From: Pseudomonas sp. W4I3 | Lineage (GTDB): Bacteria > Pseudomonadota > Gammaproteobacteria > Pseudomonadales > Pseudomonadaceae | DNA length: 64,000 nt | Direction: 5' to 3' | Assembly (NCBI RefSeq): GCF_030816195.1 | Contig: NZ_JAUSXS010000001.1 | Location: forward strand, 3,805,501-3,869,500 | Part shown: piece by piece, positions 43,601-51,890 of the stretch | Numbering within the stretch: the stretch's first letter is position 1 | How the letters are laid out: each line of letters starts with the position of its first letter | Made by a program: the position numbers and the translations under genes | Notes under the pieces: generated by a model | Seen by the model: only the letters and a program-made list of their open reading frames with translations | The model's database searches: none | Told to the model about the DNA's origin: nothing

Positions 43601-45283
43601 GGTCAAAAACGCCAGCGGGCGCGCGACAATCTCGTGTCCGTCGACCTCGCGTGCCTGGGCGGTAGGCTGCACCGCCGCCTCCACCCAGCGCATGCCAATG
43701 CGAGTCAGCCCCTGGCGCCGGCGCAGCAGACATTCCAGGGCGGCCAGGGGCAACTGCGCACGGGTTTGCCCGACAAACAGCGCCTGGCGCCGCTGCCGCT
43801 CAGCGGGATCGTCCAGCAAGTTGCGCTTGAGCAACGCCGGATAGTGCTTGCCGATGTCGACAGCGGGGATCAAGCGTTTGACATAATCGATGGTCAGCCA
43901 CCAGTCGGGAATATAGCCGGGCTCAACGCGATTGGTGATGGTCACCTGGGCATAGGGTTCGGTGAAGGGGTTGTCCAGGGCCCATTCCGTCAAGGTGCGA
44001 GAGATTGATTCGGTCCAGCCGACCGTCCCCCCCAGGGTACGGGTGAACGTCATCATGTAGTCATCGGGGCTGATCACCACTTCCTGGGGATAATCCAGTC
44101 GCATGCGCGCCTGCAGGGCTTTGCTGGCATAGACGTGAATCGGGTCCAGCCCGTCGAGGTAGTCCGCGCCCGCCGCTTCGACCTGGACGGCATGCAGGGC
44201 GTCCAGCAGACGGCTTGCGCGCAGGCGGTCGGCCGCGTTGGCGCCTTGCAGCCAGGCGGGCAATACCTGTTCGGGCATCCCATCGGGTCCCGCCTGTACC
44301 CCAAACCACGCCTGAGGCGCCGTCAGTTGGCGAAAGCGTTGCTTGTACCATTGCACATCGGGGAAGTCCGACCAGCGTAGCGCCGCAAGGTCGCGCAGCT
44401 GTTTTTCCAGGAGCATCTGGGCCATGGCATCGAACACGTCGTCTTCCGGTTCGCGCACTGCCCATTCCACGCGCTGGCCGGTGTAGCGACGGCTCATGTG
44501 CAGCGGCAACAAGTGGGCGAGATCCTCCCTGCTACGCAGTCGCTGTACGCCCGTGCCAGGGCTGAATAAGTAGAAGGTCGAAACCGTCAGCGGGCGACTT
44601 TCAATCAGCAATACCACCAACCACTCACCCGCCCCGCCTTCCTCGCAGGCATAGACTTGAAAGACCCGCACGGCCCCCTGTCCCAAATGGCGTTCACGCT
44701 CGGCCTTGAGCGGATAAAACAGCCAGAGCAGCTTTCGGTACTCATCGGCTGGCAACGGTGGCGATTGCGGTCCGAATTTCAGACAGCGACGCAGTTGATC
44801 AGCCACAATTCGCCAGCGGGTAGACAACGGATCCTGGCGCGACACCTGGCTCCAATAATCGACCAGCCGCGCCTGGTATGCTTCGAGCAGCGACGGCGCG
44901 ACCCGATTGATGAGGGCTTCAAGCTCATCGACCGACGGTGACCGCGCTACAGGCTTCCAGGAACCATCCCTCTGCCTGTCGAGCAAGACATGCAGGGTGG
45001 CGGTCAGGTTCAACAACGTGCCCTGCATGATGCGCGTCAATAATAAGTCGCCCAGACTTAACAATGCCCCGTAGGTAGCTGGCTGGTCCTGGCCGGCGGG
45101 GGCCAGGACGCGGCCGAGGCGCAAATGGCTGACATTCAGCCCAGAGGCCGGCCACTGGTCATCGATTTCGCGCTGCAATACCGCGTCGATCACCTCCTCG
45201 AGCCTAGGTCTGTCGGCAAATACCTCGCCAAGGTAATGACGGGACTGGGTAACGTGATCAATCGGGCTAGTCGTCGTGCTCAT
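40625..45283 (-). CDS. Giant DUF6543-like toxin-domain protein
   Basis: 1552 residues starting MSTTTSPIDHVTQSRHYLGEVFADRPRLEEVIDAVL. It shares the module seen three times in the 23400-28643 protein: here MFVIGPQNDALQPHLLYRPGSDTPLQEWASRQELLDAI, near residue 575. The general layout of long helical segments broken by such modules is also shared. Near 700-830 there are hydrophobic stretches (LFNVVMPLLRGPLATVGWLYQSLL; TTIADAVASLAGILLYPVASL) that could insert in a membrane. A long coiled-coil zone follows at about 960-1230. The C-terminal 150 residues are a compact alpha/beta region without a protease or ADP-ribosyltransferase motif that I can recognise. No signal peptide. Confidence 0.75.
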   Translation of the reverse strand: MSTTTSPIDHVTQSRHYLGEVFADRPRLEEVIDAVLQREIDDQWPASGLNVSHLRLGRVLAPAGQDQPATYGALLSLGDLLLTRIMQGTLLNLTATLHVLLDRQRDGSWKPVARSPSVDELEALINRVAPSLLEAYQARLVDYWSQVSRQDPLSTRWRIVADQLRRCLKFGPQSPPLPADEYRKLLWLFYPLKAERERHLGQGAVRVFQVYACEEGGAGEWLVVLLIESRPLTVSTFYLFSPGTGVQRLRSREDLAHLLPLHMSRRYTGQRVEWAVREPEDDVFDAMAQMLLEKQLRDLAALRWSDFPDVQWYKQRFRQLTAPQAWFGVQAGPDGMPEQVLPAWLQGANAADRLRASRLLDALHAVQVEAAGADYLDGLDPIHVYASKALQARMRLDYPQEVVISPDDYMMTFTRTLGGTVGWTESISRTLTEWALDNPFTEPYAQVTITNRVEPGYIPDWWLTIDYVKRLIPAVDIGKHYPALLKRNLLDDPAERQRRQALFVGQTRAQLPLAALECLLRRRQGLTRIGMRWVEAAVQPTAQAREVDGHEIVARPLAFLTHAGGRVYPAANMFVIGPQNDALQPHLLYRPGSDTPLQEWASRQELLDAIASVGPLQTEVLNSLDPQGRAVLGNGGFRQPHTQRQGQGGEFAPIEVPARALLSDQEVPGDFLAYLFSSNAQALVKRAEAQSRSNEDKRWAAFRADIGRLFNVVMPLLRGPLATVGWLYQSLLSARAFITLPVDADDDRRGTTIADAVASLAGILLYPVASLDERIGLVEVEPAPTATRPPVEIQQAATLSELRRRSRADFLPMDVGWHSAGEISPVQQKALDTYYKWRQDGKPWPVIPQNIETEGVRKGLVRVPTGGDRYTLHALIRGGLYPVMEVAGGIRVFDPQQPERFGPLLKRDAAGGWQFDLRLRLAGGMPKPSGAQRRAEILRREADFKQRYNEQTQAQLIADEKAGKEHVYYERVYRTEREKFNDELRRSIYLRYQAALREQNQCQFQRLETLKVRNANKPLPAFETELIEQLQNIVHTLQERGALLEFARKSATPARATLDAWNAQLDSGDQQIRQQAHDNTLNYLNQIAELNQQLIELSTLEYAYDRELQAVPGLERQTSLPDETVQRRLSPLDWKVQQVSVLQGLLFKRAPVEAEFYDFIALKDATDKARGAVRSQQALQEPGFMTVEERVQAHGDVMEKYTQALGSLRLYRQTLNELLDHDYTTRLVNLIEALHGEAEHSLALLLRDQARQAESAPMPQASPVPQPRPVPGSRRRMVRTRDKRILVGVARARTPEEPNEIVDVVDPVDNVPVASYRQSPEKDIWEEVNPQPAPLPPERSITRLLQDARLLLDDQHKQVGATWNDAQTSNSPIALEAVLCDRARQLDALHGKISQRDPGKTQVLSDLASAALYLREQGRLIRIEVIKRNPPEANRVDYLKTQGEVEILKIEGRVRLSRPNDYLQEYVVRDRSKRPLAYAHFHYRSKQAPLADFVAGHLKMPAQRFNSYLMGAGQSEGQYLTVYRAQINAALAGSLFFGVNASVKRGAGFKFW

Positions 45284-45514
45284 CGCAAAGCGCTCCTTGG
45301 CAAAAGCCTCACGTTAAACGCCACGCCCCTCATCCTTGCGGTAGCCCCGTATGCGACGCTGGCCCCGGGACATCCGTAAGTAAATTCTCACAAAACTTTC
45401 ACACCGTTTTGTTGATACTCCGCGCCATTAAATGACGCCCATCGCAAGACGAGGCTTCTCGTCCCGGGGCAGGCATGCCTCGGGATAATCGTAATTAACT
45501 GGTTGGAGCGCTGT

Positions 45515-47257
45515 ATGGCGATGTTTGAACGCAGCCCTAAGTCTGCGAAAGGCTTTGATTGGGCCGGCCTTGGCTGGTTATTCCTGTTTTTCTGGTATTT
45601 CTCGGGCATTACCCAACTGCTTATCCAACTGACCGGTACTTCCGGCTTCAGCGGGTTCCGCCAGGCTTTCTTCATGAGTGCGCTGTGGCTGGCGCCGATG
45701 TTGCTGTTCCCTCGGCAAACCCGCCTGCTGGCCGCTCTGATCGGTGTGGTGCTATGGGCGTGCTCCATGGCCAGCCTGGGTTATTTCTTTATTTACCAGC
45801 AGGAATTTTCCCAGAGCGTCATCTTCATCATGTTCGAATCGAACATTTCTGAAGCGGGCGAATACGCCACCCAGTACTTTGCCTGGTGGATCGTGCTGGC
45901 CTTCATTGCCCACACCGCTTTTGCGATTTTCCTGTGGACACGCCTGCGTCCGGTCTACTTGCCGCGCGGTCAGTCGATCGTGGCAGCGGTCGCCATCGTA
46001 TTGGCCGTGGTCGGCTACCCACTGGTCAAGCAGATCGCCACCAGCGAAACCATGGAATTGGCCATCGACCGCTTCGAAACCCGCATCGAACCGGCCGTGC
46101 CTTGGCAGATGATCGTCGCCTACCGTCGTTACACCGAACAACTGGATAACATGCAGGGCATGCTGACCAGTGCCAGCCAGATCCCACCGTTGAAGAACCT
46201 CAAGGACAGCATGGCCGGCCAGCCGTCCACCCTGGTGCTGGTGATCGGCGAGTCCACCAACCGCCAGCGCATGAGCCTCTATGGCTACCCGCGCAACACC
46301 ACGCCGGAACTGGACAAGCTGCGCGACCAACTGGCGGTGTTCGATAACGTCATTACCCCGCGCCCGTACACCATCGAAGCGCTGCAGCAGGTACTGACCT
46401 TCGCCGACGAAGAAAACCCGGACCTGTACCTCAAGACACCGTCCATCGTCAGCGTAATGAAACAGGCCGGCTACAAGACCTTCTGGATCACCAACCAGCA
46501 GACTATGACCAAGCGCAACACCATGCTCACGACCTTTTCCGAACAGGCCGACGAGCAGGTGTACCTGAACAACAACCGTAACCAGAACGCCCGCCAATAC
46601 GACGGCGACGTCCTGGCGCCGTTTTCCAAGGCCATGGCCGACACCGCCGAGCGCAAGTTCATCGTGGTGCACTTGCTGGGCACCCACATGAGCTACCAGT
46701 ACCGTTATCCGCAGACATTCGACAAATTCACCGATCGCCAGGGTGTACCGCCGGGCGTCAGCGATGCACAGTTGCCGACTTACAACAGCTATGACAACGC
46801 CGTGTTGTACAACGACTTCGTGGTATCGAGCCTGATCAAGGACTACGCCAAGACTGATCCCAACGGCTTCCTGCTGTACCTGTCGGACCACGGCGAAGAT
46901 GTGTTCGACTCTGCTGGCCACGACACCCTGGGTCGTAACGAAGGCAAGCCGACCGCGCCGATGTACACCATTCCATTCATGGCCTACGCCTCGCCCAAAT
47001 GGCGCGAAAGCCACGACTGGAGTTTTGCCGGTGACCTGCAACGGCCTTACAGCAGTTCGCAGTTGATCCACACCTGGGCGGACCTCGCAGGCTTGAGCTT
47101 CGATGAACTGGACCACAGCAAAAGCCTGGTCAGCGACAGCTTCAAACCGCGCCCCCTGCTGATCGGCAACCCTTACGAGACCAAGCAGAAAGCCTTGATC
47201 GACTTCAGTTTGATCAAACCGAAGAAGGCCGACAGCGCCGAAGTGGTGGTCAAGTAA
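45515..47257 (+). CDS. CptA-like phosphoethanolamine transferase
   Basis: 580 residues from the ATG at 45515 with GGAG upstream. Five membrane helices cover the first 180 residues. The periplasmic sulfatase-like domain follows with LVIGESTNRQRMSLYGYPRNTTPELD (the Thr is the phosphoethanolamine acceptor), FIVVHLLGTHMSYQYRYP and LLYLSDHGEDVFD as metal-site motifs. The layout fits the CptA/EptC branch that decorates LPS core heptose rather than lipid A. The target cannot be fixed from sequence. It ends just before a Fur box of the next gene and is probably its own unit. Confidence 0.85.
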   Translation: MAMFERSPKSAKGFDWAGLGWLFLFFWYFSGITQLLIQLTGTSGFSGFRQAFFMSALWLAPMLLFPRQTRLLAALIGVVLWACSMASLGYFFIYQQEFSQSVIFIMFESNISEAGEYATQYFAWWIVLAFIAHTAFAIFLWTRLRPVYLPRGQSIVAAVAIVLAVVGYPLVKQIATSETMELAIDRFETRIEPAVPWQMIVAYRRYTEQLDNMQGMLTSASQIPPLKNLKDSMAGQPSTLVLVIGESTNRQRMSLYGYPRNTTPELDKLRDQLAVFDNVITPRPYTIEALQQVLTFADEENPDLYLKTPSIVSVMKQAGYKTFWITNQQTMTKRNTMLTTFSEQADEQVYLNNNRNQNARQYDGDVLAPFSKAMADTAERKFIVVHLLGTHMSYQYRYPQTFDKFTDRQGVPPGVSDAQLPTYNSYDNAVLYNDFVVSSLIKDYAKTDPNGFLLYLSDHGEDVFDSAGHDTLGRNEGKPTAPMYTIPFMAYASPKWRESHDWSFAGDLQRPYSSSQLIHTWADLAGLSFDELDHSKSLVSDSFKPRPLLIGNPYETKQKALIDFSLIKPKKADSAEVVVK

Positions 47258-47278
47258 TCGAATGGCTTGTAACAGAAA

Positions 47279-47294
47279 GATAACAATCATTCTC
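47279..47294. promoter_or_regulatory. Fur box upstream of the TonB receptor
   Basis: GATAACAATCATTCTC, a close match to the GATAATGATAATCATTATC consensus, lies 90 bases before the receptor start and just after the transferase stop. It fits iron-repressed expression. Confidence 0.75.
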
Positions 47295-47384
47295 GTTTAA
47301 GCCTAAAGTTGCGCGTCTCCTTTCGTCTTTGAGCCATACCCGCCCTTTCCGGGTGGCCTCAAAGACGACAAGGAGTTCGCCGCG

Positions 47385-49622
47385 ATGCTCGCGCCCTTTA
47401 CCCGTTCCATCACCTTTACCCTTGGCCTGTTCAGCCTGGCGCCAAGCCCGGAGCTGCTGGCCGAAACCGACCCCGAACACGCCCCCGCCAACGCCCTTGA
47501 ATTGGGCGCGACCAGCATCACTGCCGAAGGCCTGGGTGCGACCACCGAGGACACTGGCGCCTACACCACCGGCTCCATGAGCACCGCCACCCGCCTGAAC
47601 CTGTCGATCAAGGAAACTCCGCAATCGATCTCGGTGATCACGCGCCAGCAGATGGATGATTTCAATCTCAACACCCTGACCGACGTGCTGCGCCAGACCA
47701 CCGGCATCAACGTCCAGCACACTGATTCGGACCGCGTGGCCTATACGTCCCGCGGCTACGGCATCAACAACTTCCAGATCGACGGGATGCTCAACACCTT
47801 CGGCTACATGAAGTCCGACGCCGACACCATCATCTACGACCATATCGAAGTGGTTCGCGGTGCCACCGGCCTCACGACTGGCGCGGGCGACCCCTCCGCC
47901 ACCGTCAACATGGTCCGCAAGCGCCCTACCGCCCAATGGCAGGCGAAAACCGGAATCAGTGGCGCCACCCATGACAACTACTACAGCTACCTCGATGTCG
48001 GCGGCCCGCTGGCCTTCGACGGCAAACTGCGTGGGCGCAGCGTGCTGGCCTACCGTGACAGTCGATCCTTTCGCGACAACTACGCACTGCAACGCGCGGT
48101 GGGCTACGGCATTCTCGAGGGCGATCTTTCCGACGACACCGTGCTGGCCGTGGGCTTTGATTACCAGGACAAACAGGTACAGGGCACGTCCTGGGGCACC
48201 GTGCCTTACTGGAACAGCGAGGGTGGCAAGGCCGGGCTTTCGCGCTCCACCAATATGGCGGCGCACTGGAGTTCCTGGCCACTGACCGACAAAACCACCT
48301 TCGCTACCCTCGACCATCGGCTCGGCGGCGACTGGCACCTGAAGGCCGCCTACACCCACCGCCAGAGCGATACCGATGGCAAGGTGTACTACGGCGGCGC
48401 GGGATTCCCCAACGCCGACCGCAGCGGGATGACCGCCTGGGCCAGCCACATGCGCGGCACGTCGAGAATGGAAGCCATCGACCTCAACCTGGCCGGCAGC
48501 TATTCGCTGCTGGGGCGTGAACATGCGCTGATGATGGGCTATGGCGAGGCGGCGCAACGGGATAGTTCGCCCTACATGCGCAGCAATCTGCCCGCCAGCT
48601 ACTACCCCATCGAGGACTGGAAACACATGGGCGGGATCGGCAAGTTCAGCGATGACGTCACTGACCTCAAGGGCGAGCACAGCAAGAAACAACAGAAGGC
48701 CGGCTACCTTGCGACTCGACTGAGCCTGACGGAGCGTCTGCACGCCGTACTCGGCAGTCGCTACGGCAGCTGGGAGCTGCAAAGCGCTACCCCGCAATAC
48801 GATGCCAACGATCAACTGACCGCGTCCGACAAAACCCGCCAGACTCATAACGATATGTGGACGCCTTATGCCGGGCTGCTTTACGACATCACACCGCAGT
48901 ACACCGTCTACGCGAGCTACACCGACATTTTCAAGCCACAGGATTTACGCGACGCCAACAAGAAATATCTGGAACCCGTGGTGGGCAGTAACTATGAGGT
49001 GGGCCTTAAGGGCAGTGTGTTGAACGAACGCCTGAACCTGGCGGCCGCGTATTTCTGGAGCACCCAGGACAATGTCGCCGAGCGCGATGACTCGGTGCCG
49101 CCAAACCCGGTCACCGGCGAGGAATATTACAAATCCGGCGGCAAGGGCAACAAGGTGAAAGGGTTCGAACTGGAAGCGGCCGGAGAAATTGCACCGGACT
49201 GGAACCTGACCGCAGGCTACACCTACACCCACTCGGTGAATGGCACGGGCACGCGCAACAACACCGGCCAGCCGTTGAACCTGCTGAAGGTATCCAGCGC
49301 TTACCGCCTGCCAGGCGCCTGGCGCAACCTTACCGTGGGCGGCGCAGTGAATTGGCAGAGCGACATCTATGACTTCGGCAACCGGCCCACGGGAGCACGC
49401 AACAGCGAGGGCAGACCGATAACCACGCGCGAAAGAATCAAGCAACAGGGCTACACCGTGGTCAACCTGATGTCGCGCTACCAGTTCGACGAACATGTTA
49501 CGGCGTCGATTAACGTCAACAATCTATTTGCAAAAAAATATTACGAGCGCGTTGGCTTTTATAACGGCGTGTATTGGGGCGACCCACGCTCGATCACGCT
49601 GGCGCTTGACTGGAAGCTCTAA
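47385..49622 (+). CDS. TonB-dependent siderophore receptor
   Basis: 745 residues. Signal peptide about 1-26 (ending LLAE). The plug domain spans about 65-185 (SIKETPQSISVITRQQMDDFNLNTLTDVLRQTTGI is the typical opening). A 22-strand barrel runs to the C-terminal aromatic-rich strand (GDPRSITLALDWKL). The N-terminal region is short and has no STN signalling domain, so it should not signal through FecR/FecI. The AYTSRGYGINNFQIDG segment is common to FhuE/pyoverdine-type ferric-hydroxamate receptors. The exact siderophore is unknown. Confidence 0.92.
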   Translation: MLAPFTRSITFTLGLFSLAPSPELLAETDPEHAPANALELGATSITAEGLGATTEDTGAYTTGSMSTATRLNLSIKETPQSISVITRQQMDDFNLNTLTDVLRQTTGINVQHTDSDRVAYTSRGYGINNFQIDGMLNTFGYMKSDADTIIYDHIEVVRGATGLTTGAGDPSATVNMVRKRPTAQWQAKTGISGATHDNYYSYLDVGGPLAFDGKLRGRSVLAYRDSRSFRDNYALQRAVGYGILEGDLSDDTVLAVGFDYQDKQVQGTSWGTVPYWNSEGGKAGLSRSTNMAAHWSSWPLTDKTTFATLDHRLGGDWHLKAAYTHRQSDTDGKVYYGGAGFPNADRSGMTAWASHMRGTSRMEAIDLNLAGSYSLLGREHALMMGYGEAAQRDSSPYMRSNLPASYYPIEDWKHMGGIGKFSDDVTDLKGEHSKKQQKAGYLATRLSLTERLHAVLGSRYGSWELQSATPQYDANDQLTASDKTRQTHNDMWTPYAGLLYDITPQYTVYASYTDIFKPQDLRDANKKYLEPVVGSNYEVGLKGSVLNERLNLAAAYFWSTQDNVAERDDSVPPNPVTGEEYYKSGGKGNKVKGFELEAAGEIAPDWNLTAGYTYTHSVNGTGTRNNTGQPLNLLKVSSAYRLPGAWRNLTVGGAVNWQSDIYDFGNRPTGARNSEGRPITTRERIKQQGYTVVNLMSRYQFDEHVTASINVNNLFAKKYYERVGFYNGVYWGDPRSITLALDWKL

Positions 49623-49633
49623 CGTCTTGCCTC

Positions 49634-49661
49634 GCGAAGTTAACGAAAACGTTAACTTCGC
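49634..49661. terminator. Perfect 12-bp inverted repeat after the TonB receptor
   Basis: Arms GCGAAGTTAACG (49634-49645) and CGTTAACTTCGC (49650-49661) around AAAA, starting 11 bases past the receptor stop. There is no T run, so it could be a terminator stem or an operator for the following gene. Confidence 0.55.
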
Positions 49662-49671
49662 AGAGAGTTCC

Positions 49672-49688
49672 GTTAATTCCCACTTAAT
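49672..49688 (+). promoter_or_regulatory. Possible OmpR-type response-regulator direct repeat
   Basis: GTTAAT-TCCCA-CTTAAT, two hexamers 11 bases apart, the spacing used by OmpR/PmrA-class regulators. It lies about 75 bases before a small exported protein gene. It is a pattern match only. Confidence 0.35.
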
Positions 49689-49764
49689 AAGGTAACGCCA
49701 TAGTCACCCCATGATCTGATCAAGGAGTGACCGGACACCTATCACTCTTAATGGAAATACCGCC

Positions 49765-49977
49765 ATGAAACTTTCGACATTGATGCTTGCCAGCCTGATG
49801 ACCCTGACCTCCGCCGCCGCTTTCGCAGAAGGCGGTTCAGAGCGTTCCAAAGCGTTCTACAACAACTTCACCTTTGTCCAGGAAAAAACCCACGGCAAGG
49901 CTGAACAGCAAGTTGCATCCGCCGATGGCAAACCGGTTAAAGCCACCACGGTCGATGCAGCCCAACCTAACAGTTGA
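49765..49977 (+). CDS. Small exported protein, function unknown
   Basis: 70 residues. A clean signal peptide MKLSTLMLASLMTLTSAAAFA leaves a mature peptide of about 49 residues (EGGSERSKAFYNNFTFVQEKTHGKAEQQVASADGKPVKATTVDAAQPNS), hydrophilic and without Cys. Small periplasmic proteins with this start (AEGG-[ST]-[ED]-R) are frequent in pseudomonads and often induced by metals or envelope stress, but none is close enough for me to name it. Followed by a strong terminator at 50040. Confidence 0.75.
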   Translation: MKLSTLMLASLMTLTSAAAFAEGGSERSKAFYNNFTFVQEKTHGKAEQQVASADGKPVKATTVDAAQPNS

Positions 49978-50039
49978 TTTAACGCTGAGTTAATCCGCAA
50001 CACCCTGTGCCATTCCGCTCCTTTGGTAAAGGTTTATTG

Positions 50040-50066
50040 GGCGCCATTAAATGGCGCCTTTTTTTT
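50040..50066 (+). terminator. Intrinsic terminator
   Basis: Stem GGCGCCAT (50040-50047) / ATGGCGCC (50051-50058) with loop TAA and a run of eight T at 50059-50066. It ends the small exported protein transcript; the convergent GNAT gene ends 12 bases later. Confidence 0.9.
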
Positions 50067-50077
50067 GCACTTTTTTA

Positions 50078-50569
50078 TTAAAGCGCCTTGCTCCAGAACA
50101 ACATGCGGCCGTGGGCGGGATCAAATACCGAATCGTCAAAACCGAACTTGCGATACGCCGACTGCGCCAGGTCGTTACCTTCAAGCACTTCCAGGGTGAT
50201 CTTGCAGCAACCGCGCTGGCGGGCGATTTCCTCGACCTTCTGCAGCATTTTCTGACTCAACCCCAAGCCACGAAACTGTTTGGCCACTACCACATCGTGG
50301 ACGTTGACCAATGGCCGACAAGCGAACGTGGAGAACCCCTCGAAGCAATTGACCAGCCCGGCGGGCTCACCGCCGACGAACGCCAGCACGCTGAACGCAT
50401 GGGCGCGCTTGGCCAGTTCCGCAGGCAGTTGCTGCAACAGATCGGCTGGCAAGGCGTGGCCGCCACCCATTGGGTCTTGCGCATAGTGGTTGAGCAGCGA
50501 ACCGATGGCGTCGGCGTGCACGGCGTTGGTGTAGCTGGCTTGCAGCACCAGGATGTCTGGGGTGTCCAT
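50078..50569 (-). CDS. GNAT family N-acetyltransferase
   Basis: 163 residues from the ATG at 50569, with an AGGAAGG ribosome site. The acetyl-CoA motif NVHDVVVAKQFRGLGLSQKMLQKVEEIARQRGCCKITLEVLEGNDLAQSAYRKFGF is textbook for GNAT motif A and B, ending FGFDD...LFWSKAL. Substrate unknown. Monocistronic between two genes, with a spacer of about 160 bases to zapE. Confidence 0.88.
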   Translation of the reverse strand: MDTPDILVLQASYTNAVHADAIGSLLNHYAQDPMGGGHALPADLLQQLPAELAKRAHAFSVLAFVGGEPAGLVNCFEGFSTFACRPLVNVHDVVVAKQFRGLGLSQKMLQKVEEIARQRGCCKITLEVLEGNDLAQSAYRKFGFDDSVFDPAHGRMLFWSKAL

Positions 50570-50728
50570 TTCCTTCCTCGATATCGACAACCAGGGAACC
50601 GATTCCCTTTGAGAGGGGTAATTGTAAGCATGGAGTCGGCAGTAGATGAAGGAGATAAACGCCTAATGCCTGACAGAAAGTGGCCAGCTTGCAGGCAGCC
50701 AAAGCCTCGAACGAGGCGAATACCCAGG

Positions 50729-51841
50729 TTATAAGGTGCCGAAGCGCTGCAGCTGCATTTCCTGCAAGCGACTCAAGGTGCGACGAAAGGCAAACGCCAG
50801 GTAGCCTTGGGTATAAAGATTTTCCAGTGGTACCTGGGCCTCGATGAACAACGGCACTTTGCGGTCGTAACATTCATCCACCAGCGCAATGAAGCGTCGC
50901 ACGCCGTCATCGTGCACCGACAGCGCAGGCAATTGCCGATCCCCGGCCGCGACGCGCTCGGCGCCGTCTTCGGTGCCACGGGCAATGCGACCAGGGCGCG
51001 GCTGTGCGCTGAGGCTGGGTACCTGCGCCAGCAGGATGGCCTTGAAGCGATCACACAGCAGCATGAAATCCATCGCGGCCAGGGGCTGCTCGCACAGCTC
51101 GGCGTAGCGGCACCAAAGCACCTCGTCGCAGGCCTGCACCGGCGTAATCATGCGATGCCCCACGCTCAGCCCCTTCGCGTCGCTGACGGTGTGCCCGGCG
51201 CTCAACTGCTTGAACACCTTGGCCAGCGCATCGGGTTGGTTGACCCAGTAGCGCTGCAGGCCAACACCGGGATGCAAGCGGTGGTCCTGGCTACCGTCCA
51301 CCGCCACCACCTGCATATGCCGCTTGATCGCCTCGATACCCGGCAGGAAACGCTCACGGTTGAAGCCGTCGGCGTACAGTTGGTCAGGCGGTTGATTGGA
51401 GGTACAGACCATCACCACACCCTCCTCGAACATCACCTGAAACAGACGGCCGAGAATGATCGCGTCACCGATGTCATTGACGAACAGCTCGTCGAAACAC
51501 AGTACGCGCACCTCCCGACTCAGCTCCCGCGCCAAGGCCTGTAGCGGGTCTTTGATGCCGGTGAGCTGGAACGAGCGCTGGTGTACCCAGCCCATGAAGT
51601 GATGAAAATGCTGACGTCGAGCAGGCACGCGCAGGCTTTGGTAGAACTGGTCCATCAGCCAGGTCTTGCCCCGCCCCACCGGCCCCCACAAGTAAACGCC
51701 GGGAATGGGGGAACGGCCTTGGTGCAACGCCTGGTGACAGATGTGCAAGGCCTCGACAGCGTGTTGTTGAGCGTCGTCGGGCACGAAACCTTGCTGGGCG
51801 ATAGCGTATTGATAAGCGGCGAGCGGCGAGTCGAAAGTCAT
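50729..51841 (-). CDS. zapE: Cell-division ATPase ZapE (AFG1-like)
   Basis: 370 residues from the ATG at 51841 (MTFDSPLAAYQYAIAQQGF). Walker A GPVGRGKT lies at 53-60; Walker B VLCFDELFVNDIGDA has Asp117 and Glu118. Then come MVCTSNQPPDQLYADGFNRERFLPGI and the C-terminal EAQVPLENLYTQGYLAFAFRRTLSRLQEMQ, all typical of AFG1/ZapE. It binds FtsZ and affects the Z-ring under stress in E. coli. It is 49 bases downstream of metE on the same strand and may be co-transcribed with it. Confidence 0.9.
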   Translation of the reverse strand: MTFDSPLAAYQYAIAQQGFVPDDAQQHAVEALHICHQALHQGRSPIPGVYLWGPVGRGKTWLMDQFYQSLRVPARRQHFHHFMGWVHQRSFQLTGIKDPLQALARELSREVRVLCFDELFVNDIGDAIILGRLFQVMFEEGVVMVCTSNQPPDQLYADGFNRERFLPGIEAIKRHMQVVAVDGSQDHRLHPGVGLQRYWVNQPDALAKVFKQLSAGHTVSDAKGLSVGHRMITPVQACDEVLWCRYAELCEQPLAAMDFMLLCDRFKAILLAQVPSLSAQPRPGRIARGTEDGAERVAAGDRQLPALSVHDDGVRRFIALVDECYDRKVPLFIEAQVPLENLYTQGYLAFAFRRTLSRLQEMQLQRFGTL

Positions 51842-51890
51842 GCGGCCAGTATGACCTACAACGCAAACGCCGGCCGCGCAATCTTCGCCG

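Noticed and set aside
45752..47290. Minus-strand open frame of 512 codons opposite the CptA-like gene
   Set aside because: Antisense shadow; the plus strand has membrane helices and sulfatase-fold motifs.
47250..48848. Minus-strand open frame of 532 codons opposite the TonB receptor
   Set aside because: Shadow of the receptor gene; composition is low complexity and it would cross the Fur box.
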